From Candidatus Aminicenantes bacterium (lineage in GTDB: Bacteria > Acidobacteriota > Aminicenantia > Aminicenantales > UBA4085), in NCBI GenBank assembly GCA_026393855.1, contig JAPKZJ010000009.1, positions 1-64,000 of the forward strand: a DNA stretch of 64,000 nt, given 5' to 3'. A program made the position numbers and the translations under genes. Position 1 is the first letter of the stretch. Each line of letters begins with the position of its first letter. The notes beneath the pieces are model-generated. The model made no database searches, was not told where the DNA came from, and saw nothing but the letters and a program-made list of their open reading frames with translations. Of the stretch, positions 34,711 through 45,097 are shown piece after piece.

Positions 34711-36693
34711 ATGAAGAAATCTGCCGTCCGCCTGATCTCCAGCCTATTCGCCGTTATCATCCTGACCGGCGCGGCCTCGGCCGCGGCTCAGGCCTACTCG
34801 CTTCTCTCGCCCGACAAGACCGTCGAGGTCAAGATCAGCCTCGGCAATACCCTGACCTACGAGGTCCTCTATAAAGGCCGTCCGCTCATCGCGCCTTCGG
34901 CCGTTTCGATGACCCTGGGCGACGGGACCGTCCTGGGCCGGGCGGGACGCGTCAAGAGCGACAAGCGGCGCTCGTCCGACGTCGTCCTGAAGCCGTTCGT
35001 CCGTCAGAAGGCGGCCGAAATCCGGGACAAATTCAACGAGCTGAAGCTGGAGTTCCGGGGCGACTACGCCTTCATCGTCCGGGCTTATGACGACGGCGTG
35101 GCCTACCGGTTCGCCACCGCCCTCAAGAAGCCGATCACTGTCGTCTCGGAGCAGGCCGAGTTCACTTTCACGGCCGATCACACCGTCTACTGGCCGCAGG
35201 AGGATGGCTTCCAGACCCATCAGGAGAGGGCCTTCAAGCCGGTCGCCTTGAGCGCCATCGACGTCCAGAAGTTCGCTTCGGCTCCGGCCGTAGTCGCCGT
35301 CGAGGGCGGCCCCAAGGTGGCGGTGACCGAAGCCGACCTGGAAAGCTATGCCGGGCTCTATCTGGCCCGTTCGGCCGACTTTCCGATGAAGCTCGTCGGT
35401 GTCTTCCCGGCCTATCCGGCCAAGGAGGAGGCCCGCAACGACCGCAACATCGTCGTCACCGCGCGCGAACCCTTCCTGGCCAAGACGGCCGGGACGCGCA
35501 GCTTCCCCTGGCGCGTCCTGATGATCGCGGGCCGCGACGGGGACTTGATCGAAAGCCCGATGATCTACCGGCTGGCCAAGCCCGCCGGCACCGACTTCGC
35601 CTGGGTCAAGCCCGGCAAGGTCGCCTGGGACTGGTGGAACGACCTGAACATCTCCGGCGTCGAGTTCCGGGCCGGCGTCAACACCGAAACCTATAAGCAC
35701 TACATCGACTTCGCGTCCGAAAACGGGATCGAGTACGTCATCCTGGACGAAGGCTGGTACAAGCTGGGCGACCTGCTCTCGGTCAATCCCGCGCTGGATA
35801 TGCCGGCCGTCCTGGCCTACGCCAAGGCCAAAAATGTCGGCGTCATCCTCTGGGTGGTCTGGAAGACGCTCGACAACCAGTTCCAAGCGGCGATGGATCA
35901 GTTCAGCCGTTGGGGCGTCCAGGGCTTGAAGATCGATTTCATGCAACGGGACGATCAGCCGGTCGTCGATTTTTACTACAAGGTCGCAGCTGAGGCGGCC
36001 AAGCGGCATTTCCTGGTCGACTTCCACGGCGCTTATAAGCCCACCGGGCTCTACCGCACCTTCCCCAACGTGCTGACCAGCGAGGGCGTCATGGGCTTGG
36101 AACACTCCAAGTGGAGCCGCGACATCACCCCCGAGCACGATGTCACCCTGCCCTTCACCCGGATGTTTGCCGGGCCGATGGACTTCACCCCGGGGGCGAT
36201 GCTGAACGGGGGAATGAAGAACTTCCAGATCATCTATAACCGGCCGATGAGCCAGGGCACTCGCTGCCATCAATTGGCCATGTATGTCGTCTACGAGAGC
36301 CCGCTCCAGATGCTGGCCGATTCCCCCACCAACTATCGGCGCGAGCCGACTTGTCTGGCGTTCCTATCAAAAGTCCCGACCGTCTGGGACGAGACCCGGG
36401 TGCTCGACGCCAAGCTCGGCGACTATGTCGTCGTCGCCCGCCGCAGCGGGAGGGACTGGTACATCGGTGCGATGACCGATGCGACCGAGCGGACGCTGAC
36501 GCTGGATCTATCCTTTCTGGAGCAGAAGGAAGTTTACGCGGCCTTGATCTACCAGGACGGCGTCAATGCCGACCGCGACGGAAACGATTTTACGTTTACC
36601 AAACAGAGCCTTCTGGGGAAAGACCCTCTGACCATCCGGTTGGCCCCGGGCGGCGGTTGGGCGGCCCGGATCATTCCGTTGGATATCAAATAG
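34711..36693 (+). CDS. Glycoside hydrolase family 97 enzyme, probably retaining
   Basis: A 660-residue exported glycosidase. After a signal peptide (about 1-28) comes the GH97 N-terminal beta-sandwich (about 30-265), a TIM barrel (about 280-560) and a C-terminal beta domain. Asp409 in 'KIDFMQRDD' matches the nucleophile of the retaining GH97 branch (alpha-galactosidase type) and not the inverting SusB branch. The start at 34711 is preceded by GGGAGG; an in-frame ATG at 34672 gives no signal peptide at its N-terminus. It is monocistronic. Confidence 0.93.
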   Translation: MKKSAVRLISSLFAVIILTGAASAAAQAYSLLSPDKTVEVKISLGNTLTYEVLYKGRPLIAPSAVSMTLGDGTVLGRAGRVKSDKRRSSDVVLKPFVRQKAAEIRDKFNELKLEFRGDYAFIVRAYDDGVAYRFATALKKPITVVSEQAEFTFTADHTVYWPQEDGFQTHQERAFKPVALSAIDVQKFASAPAVVAVEGGPKVAVTEADLESYAGLYLARSADFPMKLVGVFPAYPAKEEARNDRNIVVTAREPFLAKTAGTRSFPWRVLMIAGRDGDLIESPMIYRLAKPAGTDFAWVKPGKVAWDWWNDLNISGVEFRAGVNTETYKHYIDFASENGIEYVILDEGWYKLGDLLSVNPALDMPAVLAYAKAKNVGVILWVVWKTLDNQFQAAMDQFSRWGVQGLKIDFMQRDDQPVVDFYYKVAAEAAKRHFLVDFHGAYKPTGLYRTFPNVLTSEGVMGLEHSKWSRDITPEHDVTLPFTRMFAGPMDFTPGAMLNGGMKNFQIIYNRPMSQGTRCHQLAMYVVYESPLQMLADSPTNYRREPTCLAFLSKVPTVWDETRVLDAKLGDYVVVARRSGRDWYIGAMTDATERTLTLDLSFLEQKEVYAALIYQDGVNADRDGNDFTFTKQSLLGKDPLTIRLAPGGGWAARIIPLDIK

Positions 36694-36785
36694 CTCCCGG
36701 CCGGCTTGATCTTCATCGGCCCCCGCCTTATGATCGTCGGTGATGGGCCCGGCGGCCTGACCTCCGCCGCGAGGAGCTTCTCCCG

Positions 36786-38153
36786 ATGAATCAAGACGCG
36801 ACGTCGATTTCCGAGGACCGGCTGAATGTCCTCGTCGTCGACGACGAGGTCAACATCCGCCGCGTGCTGGCTGTCTGCCTGGAAACACGCGGTCATCGCG
36901 TCACCGCCGTAGGGCGATTCCCTGATGCGCTGACGGAAGCCGGCCGGCAGGCCTTCGACTTGGCTTTCGTCGATCTCCGGTTGGGGACCGATAACGGCCT
37001 CGACCTCATTCCCCGTTTATTGGCGGAGTCGCCCTGGCTCAAGATCGTCGTCATAACCGCTTATGCTTCCGTCGAAACCGCGGTCGAGGCCATGCGCCGG
37101 GGCGCCGTCGATTACATCCCCAAGCCCTTCGTGCCCGAACAAGTCCTGCTTGTGGCGGACCGGGTGGGCGCGTTGCGCCGGATGGAGCGGCGGCTATCGA
37201 CCTTGCAGGATGATCTCCGCCGAGCCAACCCGGAAGTCACATTCCAGACCTGGAATCCCGGGATGGCGAGGGCCATCGAAACCGCCCGCCAGGTGGCCGG
37301 ATCCGAGGCGGTTGTCCTCCTGCGCGGGCCGAGCGGCACGGGCAAATCCGTGCTGGCCCGGGCCATCCATGCTTGGAGCCCCAGAAGCGCCAAACCGCTG
37401 GGGATCATCTCCTGCCCCTCGCTCAGCCCGGAGCTTTTAGAGAGCGAGCTCTTCGGCCATGCCAAAGGGTCGTTCACCGGCGCCGTCCGCGACAATCCCG
37501 GCCGCATCGCCGCCTGTGAAGGCGGGACTCTGCTGCTCGACGAGATCGGCGACCTGCCTCTTTCGATTCAGCCGAAGCTGTTGCGCTTTCTACAGGATCG
37601 GGAATTCGAGCGGGTCGGGGAAGCCCGAACCCGCAGTGCCGACGTCCGGATCATTGCCGCCACGAACGCCGACCTCGGAGAGGCGGTGGCGCGCGGCTCA
37701 TTCCGCGAGGATCTGTTCTATCGCTTGAACGTTTTTCCGATCGAGCTTCCGTCCTTGCGGGAGCGGGTCGAGGACATCGGGACGCTGGCCGCGGAGATGC
37801 TGGACTTCTTCGCCGGCCAGAACCATAAATCCGGGCTGGCCTTTTCGTCCGATGCCTTGGAAGCGCTGCGGGCCTATGATTGGCCGGGGAATATCCGTGA
37901 ACTCCGCAATGTCGTCGAGCGGGCCGTTATCCTCTGCCCCTCCGGCCTCGTCGGCGTCGAGCATCTGCCCCCGGGGCTGGTTCCTTGCGTGCCCGCCCTC
38001 CAACTCGGTGCCCTGGTCTCCCTGGAACGGATCGAGGAAGCCCATATCCGCGGCGTCATCGCGGCGGCCCGCTCGCTCCAGGAAGCCGCTGAAATCCTGG
38101 GCATCGATCAAGCCACTCTATGGCGGAAGCGGAAGCTCTACGGGTTCGACTGA
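36786..38153 (+). CDS. Sigma-54-dependent response regulator (NtrC family) at the head of the kdp region
   Basis: A 455-residue regulator. The receiver domain (12-130) has the acidic pair Asp19/Asp20, phospho-acceptor Asp63 and Lys113. The AAA+ domain (about 150-385) has Walker A 'GPSGTGKS' (181-188), the sigma-54 contact loop 'GSFTGA' (228-233, Ala to Ser variant of GAFTGA) and Walker B 'LLLDEIGD'. A Fis-type helix-turn-helix ends the protein ('AAEILGIDQATLWRKRK'). A sigma-54 promoter lies 120 bases downstream in front of the histidine kinase and kdp genes, the obvious target. Overall layout resembles AlgB/NtrC, not the OmpR-type KdpE. Confidence 0.93.
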   Translation: MNQDATSISEDRLNVLVVDDEVNIRRVLAVCLETRGHRVTAVGRFPDALTEAGRQAFDLAFVDLRLGTDNGLDLIPRLLAESPWLKIVVITAYASVETAVEAMRRGAVDYIPKPFVPEQVLLVADRVGALRRMERRLSTLQDDLRRANPEVTFQTWNPGMARAIETARQVAGSEAVVLLRGPSGTGKSVLARAIHAWSPRSAKPLGIISCPSLSPELLESELFGHAKGSFTGAVRDNPGRIAACEGGTLLLDEIGDLPLSIQPKLLRFLQDREFERVGEARTRSADVRIIAATNADLGEAVARGSFREDLFYRLNVFPIELPSLRERVEDIGTLAAEMLDFFAGQNHKSGLAFSSDALEALRAYDWPGNIRELRNVVERAVILCPSGLVGVEHLPPGLVPCVPALQLGALVSLERIEEAHIRGVIAAARSLQEAAEILGIDQATLWRKRKLYGFD

Positions 38154-38273
38154 GGCCTTCCGCCCGCGTCCGCCGCACTGCTTCTCGCAAGGCTTATCTG
38201 GACCGATCGTGCATTCTGCAATCCCGTTCCCGCCTTGTCCGCTCTTCCCCCCCTGAAAACTCGCCTTTCGGCC

Positions 38274-38289
38274 TGGCACATCGCTTGCA
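38274..38289 (+). promoter_or_regulatory. Sigma-54 (-24/-12) promoter for the histidine kinase-kdp operon
   Basis: TGGCAC, 5 bases, TTGCA: the invariant GG (38275-38276) and GC (38287-38288) are exactly 10 bases apart, as sigma-54 requires. Counting from the -12 position puts the transcript start near 38300, three bases before the GGAGG ribosome site (38303-38307) of the kinase gene at 38317. A possible activator half-site pair TGCATTCTGCA lies at 38210-38220. The sigma-54 activator gene is immediately upstream. Confidence 0.8.
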
Positions 38290-38316
38290 TTATAGATTCG
38301 CCGGAGGCGCACCATC

Positions 38317-40182
38317 ATGCTCGGTATCAGGCAAAAGCTGGTCCTCGGTTTTGGCGGCCTGTTCGTCTTGGTAGGGGGAATCGGCCTCCTGACAATGGCG
38401 AAAATCTCCGTCTTGGGGCGTTCTATCGATGTCATCCTGCGCGAAAACTTTAAGAGCGTCATCGCCTGCCAGTCCATGAAGGAGGCCCTGGAGCGCATCG
38501 ACAGCGGCGTCCTGTTCTCCTTCATGGGCCGTCCGGACGAGAGCCGCCGGCTGGTCGAGGACAACCGCAAAACCTTCGCCGCGGCGCTCGACGCGGAGCT
38601 TCGCAACATCACCGTTCCCGGAGAAGGGGAGAAAGCCGAAAAAATCCCGGCCCTTTATGCCGCCTATACTGCTTCCATCGACGCTGTCGTCGATGCCTCC
38701 CGTCCGCTGGCCGAGCGCCAGGCCCTCTATCTCGACGGCCTTTATCCCCGGTTTCTCGAGCTCAAGGGATTGGCCCAGAACATCCTGGATCTCAATCAGG
38801 CCAATATGGTTGAAGCCAACGACAGGGCCCGGGCCCGGGCCGCGGCGGCCCATCGCCAGCTCCTGATGGTCATTATCGCCACGGCGGCCGTCGCCCTCAT
38901 CTATAGCTTGTCCATCCGGCGCTGGATCTTATGGCCGATTCGCCGTTTGACGGTCTTTGCCGATGAAGCCAGGCGCGGCAACCTCGACCTCGTCCTCCAG
39001 CCCAAGGGCCGCGACGAGATCGGCCGTTTGGCCGAGGCCTTCAACGACATGGCCGAAGGGCTTAGGCGCCTGCGCCGGCAGGACCGGCTGGAAATCCAGC
39101 GAACTCGCCGGGCCACTGAGGAAGTGTTCAAAGCCCTGCCGACGCCGATCGCCGTTCTCGACCTCGATGGCCGCGTCGAGCTGGCGACCGAGCCGGCCGA
39201 CCGGTTGTTCGGGCTCAAGCCGGGAGTGGACGCCAGAAGCCTGGGCCAGGATTGGCTGACGACCCTGATCGACCGGGCGGCGGCGGAGAACCGGCCGGCC
39301 GAACCGAAGGACGGAACGGCCGGCTTTCTGCAGAGATTCGACGGCTTGAGCGAGCGCTTGTTCCATCCCGTCGTCCTGCCGCTGTCCACGGCCGGCGGGC
39401 CCGACGAGCCGTCCGGCCTGGCCGTCCTTCTGCTCGACGTCACCCATCTGCACGAGCAGCTTGAGCTCAAGCGAAGTGTGGTGGCCACCGTCTCCCATCA
39501 GCTGAAGACCCCGCTGACCGCCCTGCGGATGTCTCTCCATATGCTTCTTGACGATAGCCTAGGCGACCTCAACCCCAAGCAGGCCGAATTGGCCATCGCG
39601 GCCCGCGACGAAAGCGAGAGGCTGGTTCGCATCGTCAATGACCTGCTGGACATAGATCGCATCGAATCCGGACGGGCCCAAATGGCCATCCAGCCCGTGG
39701 ATCCGGTTTCGCTGGTCCGGGACGCGGCCGACCGCCATTTTTTCGAGGCCAGGGATCGCGGCGTCACCCTGGCGGCTTCCGTGCCGCCGGATCTGCCCCG
39801 TGTCCTGGCCGACCGGGGCCGGATCGCCCTGGTCCTCGATAATCTGCTGTCCAATGCTTTCCGTTATACCGAGGCGGGCGGATCGATCCGCATCGAGGCC
39901 GAAAGCGACCCGGTCGGAGTCCGATTCCGTGTCCGCGATACGGGCCGGGGCATCCCGCGCGAGCATCTCGACCAGGTCTTTGCGCCGTTCTTCCGCGCCC
40001 CCGGACAGGACCCCGCTTCGGGCGTGGGGCTGGGACTGGCCATCGTCAAAGAGACAATCCGCCATCACGGCGGCGAGGTCGGCGTCGAAAGCGAGCCGGG
40101 GCAAGGGACGATGTTCTGGTTCACCCTGCCGGCGGCCGGAGGCGAAACCGAAGGGCCGAAGGTCGAGGCGGTGCGTCCATGA
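38317..40182 (+). CDS. Membrane sensor histidine kinase
   Basis: A 621-residue kinase. Two membrane helices (about 8-27 and 187-206) enclose a helical periplasmic sensor domain. A HAMP linker (about 207-260), a PAS-like domain (about 268-380), HisKA with phospho-acceptor His394 in 'VSHQLKTP' and HATPase (about 495-605, 'DTGRGIP', 'GVGLGLA') follow. The layout resembles KinB. It is the likely partner of the upstream NtrC-type regulator and is the first gene after the sigma-54 promoter. Its TGA overlaps the ATG of kdpF, so kinase and pump are translationally linked. The sensed signal is unknown. Confidence 0.92.
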   Translation: MLGIRQKLVLGFGGLFVLVGGIGLLTMAKISVLGRSIDVILRENFKSVIACQSMKEALERIDSGVLFSFMGRPDESRRLVEDNRKTFAAALDAELRNITVPGEGEKAEKIPALYAAYTASIDAVVDASRPLAERQALYLDGLYPRFLELKGLAQNILDLNQANMVEANDRARARAAAAHRQLLMVIIATAAVALIYSLSIRRWILWPIRRLTVFADEARRGNLDLVLQPKGRDEIGRLAEAFNDMAEGLRRLRRQDRLEIQRTRRATEEVFKALPTPIAVLDLDGRVELATEPADRLFGLKPGVDARSLGQDWLTTLIDRAAAENRPAEPKDGTAGFLQRFDGLSERLFHPVVLPLSTAGGPDEPSGLAVLLLDVTHLHEQLELKRSVVATVSHQLKTPLTALRMSLHMLLDDSLGDLNPKQAELAIAARDESERLVRIVNDLLDIDRIESGRAQMAIQPVDPVSLVRDAADRHFFEARDRGVTLAASVPPDLPRVLADRGRIALVLDNLLSNAFRYTEAGGSIRIEAESDPVGVRFRVRDTGRGIPREHLDQVFAPFFRAPGQDPASGVGLGLAIVKETIRHHGGEVGVESEPGQGTMFWFTLPAAGGETEGPKVEAVRP

Positions 40183-40262
40183 CCGGATGGCTGGCCCTCC
40201 TTCTTTTTGTCTTCAGCCTGGCGTACTTGTTTTACGCCCTGATCGACCCGGAGAAATTCTAG
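40179..40262 (+). CDS. kdpF: KdpF, small subunit of the K+-transporting Kdp ATPase
   Basis: A 27-residue hydrophobic peptide: one membrane helix followed by 'YLFYALIDPEKF', which matches the C-terminal pattern of E. coli KdpF (29 residues, ending YLVYALINAEAF). KdpF stabilises the KdpABC complex. It begins inside the stop codon of the histidine kinase gene (ATGA) and ends 18 bases before kdpA. Confidence 0.88.
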   Translation: MTGWLALLLFVFSLAYLFYALIDPEKF

Positions 40263-40280
40263 AATCGTTGCGGAGATCTC

Positions 40281-41960
40281 ATGAGTCTGATGACGATGGC
40301 CGTCATTCTGCTGGGCGCGTCGGCCCTGTCTTTTCCGCTGGGCCGTTGGATGGCGGTCGTCTTCGAATCGCCCTCCCCCGAGGCGGCCGGGACCGGCCTG
40401 CGGGCTCGGATTCTGCGCGCGGTCGGCGGCCGGGCCGTCGACGAGGATCAGTCGGCCGGCCGCTACATCCGGTCGCTTCTGGTTTTCAACGCCGTTCTCT
40501 TTGTCCTGGTCGTCCTGATCCTGTCCTTGCAAGCCGTCCTGCCGGGGAACCCCGACCATAAAGGCCGGTTGTCTTTTCACCTCATCTTCCACATCGCCTC
40601 TTCTTTCGTCACCAACACCAACCTGCAACATTATTCCGGCGAGGCCACATTGAGCCCGGCGGCCCAGATCTACGGCCTGATGGTCCTCCAGTTCCTCTCG
40701 GCCGCGACCGGCTTGGCCGCCTTGGCTGCCCTGGCCCGCGGCTTGTCCGGCCGCGTCAAGGTCGGCAACTTCCTTCGCGACGTCGTTTCGGCCGCGCTCT
40801 TCGTCTTGCTCCCGCTGTCGCTTGTAGGCGGAGCCGTTCTCGTTCTGGGCGGCGTGCCGATGACTTGGGGCGGCGCCGTGACGGCTCGGACGCTGGAAGG
40901 GGGGATCCAGACGATCTCCCGCGGCCCCGTGGCCGCCTTCGAGGCCATCAAGCAAATCGGCTCCAACGGCGGCGGATATTTCGGTCCCAACTCCGCCCAT
41001 CCCTTTGAAAACCCGACCGGGCTGACCAACCTCATCGAAATGCTGGCCATGCTGATCCTTCCGATGGCCTGCGTCTGGATGTTCGGCCGGATGACCCGGC
41101 GGCGCCGCCATGCCGCCGTCGTCTTCGGGGTTATGGCCGTCCTGATCTTAGTGAACGTCACCCTCTGCTTGGGGCTGGAGATGCGCCCTTCCCCGGTGTT
41201 CCGCGTTCCCGCGGCCGCGCCGGCGAGCCTGAATTGGGAGGGCCAGGAGCTGCGTTTCGGATCCGGGGCGGGGCCGTTTTGGTCCGCCCTGACGGCTTCC
41301 CTGGGCAACGGATCGGTCAACGGCATGCTGGACAGCCATCATCCCGCCACGGTCCTCATTCTCCTCGTCGGGATGTGGACGAACGTCGCCTTCGGCGGGG
41401 TCGGAGTCGGCTTCATCAACATGTTCCTCTATATCGTCATCGGGGTCTTCATCTGCGGTCTGATGGTCGGGCGGACGCCGGAGTATATGTCGCGCAAGAT
41501 TGAAACTCCGGAAATGAAGCTGGCCCTGTTCGGACTCCTCGTGCATCCGATCTTGATCCTGGGCGGGACGGTCTTATTCACGGCCATCCCCAGGCTGGCC
41601 GGGTTCTCGCCTCCCCTGGGCGCTCACGGCTTCAGCCGGATCCTCTACGAGTTCACTTCGGCCTCGGCTAATAACGGTTCCGGCCTGGAGGGCTTGGCCG
41701 ACGGCACCGCGGCCTGGAATCTGGCCAGCGCTGCGGTCATGATGATCGGGCGCTATCTGCCGATCGTCCTGCCGCTCCTTATCGGCGGCCGGCTCGCCGC
41801 CAAGGCTCCCACGCCCGAGACCGCGGGCTCGTTCCGCATCGATACGCCGCTGTTCGGTTTCATCCTATTGGGGACGGTCCTCCTGGTGGGGGCTCTGCTG
41901 TTCATGCCTGTCGCCGTCCTCGGTCCGGTGACGGAGATTCTGGCCGGCCCGGGACGATGA
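40281..41960 (+). CDS. kdpA: K+-transporting ATPase subunit KdpA
   Basis: A 559-residue potassium-translocating subunit (E. coli 557). The four selectivity-filter repeats are visible: 'TNTNLQHYSGE', 'SNGGGYFGPNSAHPFENPT', 'TNVAFGGVG' and 'ANNGSGLEG'. About ten membrane helices. It forms the K+ channel part of the Kdp pump. GGAG precedes the ATG at 40281, and kdpB follows after 7 bases. Confidence 0.97.
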   Translation: MSLMTMAVILLGASALSFPLGRWMAVVFESPSPEAAGTGLRARILRAVGGRAVDEDQSAGRYIRSLLVFNAVLFVLVVLILSLQAVLPGNPDHKGRLSFHLIFHIASSFVTNTNLQHYSGEATLSPAAQIYGLMVLQFLSAATGLAALAALARGLSGRVKVGNFLRDVVSAALFVLLPLSLVGGAVLVLGGVPMTWGGAVTARTLEGGIQTISRGPVAAFEAIKQIGSNGGGYFGPNSAHPFENPTGLTNLIEMLAMLILPMACVWMFGRMTRRRRHAAVVFGVMAVLILVNVTLCLGLEMRPSPVFRVPAAAPASLNWEGQELRFGSGAGPFWSALTASLGNGSVNGMLDSHHPATVLILLVGMWTNVAFGGVGVGFINMFLYIVIGVFICGLMVGRTPEYMSRKIETPEMKLALFGLLVHPILILGGTVLFTAIPRLAGFSPPLGAHGFSRILYEFTSASANNGSGLEGLADGTAAWNLASAAVMMIGRYLPIVLPLLIGGRLAAKAPTPETAGSFRIDTPLFGFILLGTVLLVGALLFMPVAVLGPVTEILAGPGR

Positions 41961-41967
41961 GGGAAAG

Positions 41968-44052
<2,085 letters not shown>

Positions 44053-44155
44053 GGCGAATCATGATTAAAAGAAAAGGTTCATCTCCCGGCTCCGGGATAC
44101 GCGGCCGGGGATCACCGTCGGGGGCAACGATGCTATGCGCCGTGATCGGAATTCC

Positions 44156-44161
44156 TATAAT
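44156..44161 (+). promoter_or_regulatory. TATAAT sequence, possible internal promoter within the kdpB-kdpC insertion
   Basis: A consensus -10 hexamer sits in the 418-base gap 310 bases upstream of kdpC. No good -35 was found at 16-18 bases upstream. It might allow kdpC and the KdpD-like gene to be expressed separately from the sigma-54 transcript. The stretch 44053-44210 otherwise shows nothing recognisable. Confidence 0.25.
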
Positions 44162-44271
44162 CCTTGATCCGAACGCTATCGACGGCGCATTGATCGGCCC
44201 GGCCAATCCGCTCGGCGCCTCAGCGCTTCGCAGTCCTCGTCGGGGCGTCGCCTCGAAAGTCCCCGCGAGGG

Positions 44272-44430
44272 CGGAACTCCGCATTCGAGATTTTCCGGTC
44301 ATGGAGCCCCCCCATTTTGTTTCAGATCCGTTAGATTGTCGCGTGCTCAAACAGCCCTCGGCGCCTGGCATAAGCCAGGTTCCCTCAGAGAACTATGGAA
44401 AAAGGCGCCGGCCTTGCAATTTCGCCGTTG
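44272..44430. repeat. Interspersed repeat element, copy A, inserted between kdpB and kdpC
   Basis: Matches copy B near 58.3-58.5 kb, in the same orientation. Identical blocks: CGGAACTCCGCATTCGAGAT (44272-44291), 23 bases beginning GCGTGCTCAAACAGCC (44341-44363), with the same 69-base offset between them in both copies; then 25 of 28 bases at 44380-44407 ('TTCCCTCAGAGA...GGAAAAAGGCG') and 16 of 17 at about 44419-44435. An AGTCC[C/T]CGCGAGGGCGG motif precedes both. No protein is conserved between the copies. Confidence 0.8.
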
Positions 44431-44470
44431 GCCGATATCCCCTTCCGCGTTGTTATCACGGAGTTGGGAG

Positions 44471-45097
44471 ATGATCCAAAAAAAAGGGGCCGAATGGATT
44501 CGGGAGACGGCGGCTTCGCTGCGGATCGCCGCCGTCTCGTTGGTGGTCCTGGGCGGGATTTACCCCGTGCTCCTCGGCGGTCTGGGGAAGGCGGTGGTCC
44601 CTTCCGCCGCCGCCGGATGGCTGGTGCGCGATGCGGCCGGAGCCGTCGTCGGCAGCGCATTGATGGCCCAGAAGTTCAGCCGGCCGGAATACTTTTGGCC
44701 GCGGCCCTCGGCCGTCGACTTCAACGCTTCGGCGGCTGGTGGGAGCAACCTCCCGCCCGGAAGCCCGGATTTGGCGGCCCGGGTGAAGGCGCGGATCGCG
44801 GAGCTTGGTGGGACAACCGCGAATCCCGTCCCGGTCGACCTCCTGGCCGCTTCCGGCAGCGGGCTTGATCCCCACATCACCCTGGCCGGCGCGGAATTCC
44901 AGATCGATCGCGTGGCGGCGGCTCGCCGTCTCGAACCCGCCATCCTCCGGGATTGGCTGCGGGCCTGGTCCCGCGCCCGGCGCGAGGGCCGCGGCCAGGC
45001 CCCGTTGGTCAATGTCCTGGGCTTGAATAGAACTTTGGACGAGCGCTTCGGCCGTCCGCCCGTTGCGGCGGCCCCGGCGCGGAAGGAGGCACGATGA
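44471..45097 (+). CDS. kdpC: K+-transporting ATPase subunit KdpC
   Basis: A 208-residue single-pass subunit (membrane helix about 15-38) that promotes ATP binding by KdpB. Family blocks are present: 'SRPEYFWPRPSA', 'GSNLPPGSP', 'ASGSGLDPHITL' and the 'VNVLGLNRTLDERFG' end. GGAG seven bases upstream fixes the start at 44471; the frame extends upstream into the repeat but that part is not KdpC. Its TGA overlaps the ATG of the KdpD-like gene by 4 bases. Confidence 0.95.
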   Translation: MIQKKGAEWIRETAASLRIAAVSLVVLGGIYPVLLGGLGKAVVPSAAAGWLVRDAAGAVVGSALMAQKFSRPEYFWPRPSAVDFNASAAGGSNLPPGSPDLAARVKARIAELGGTTANPVPVDLLAASGSGLDPHITLAGAEFQIDRVAAARRLEPAILRDWLRAWSRARREGRGQAPLVNVLGLNRTLDERFGRPPVAAAPARKEAR

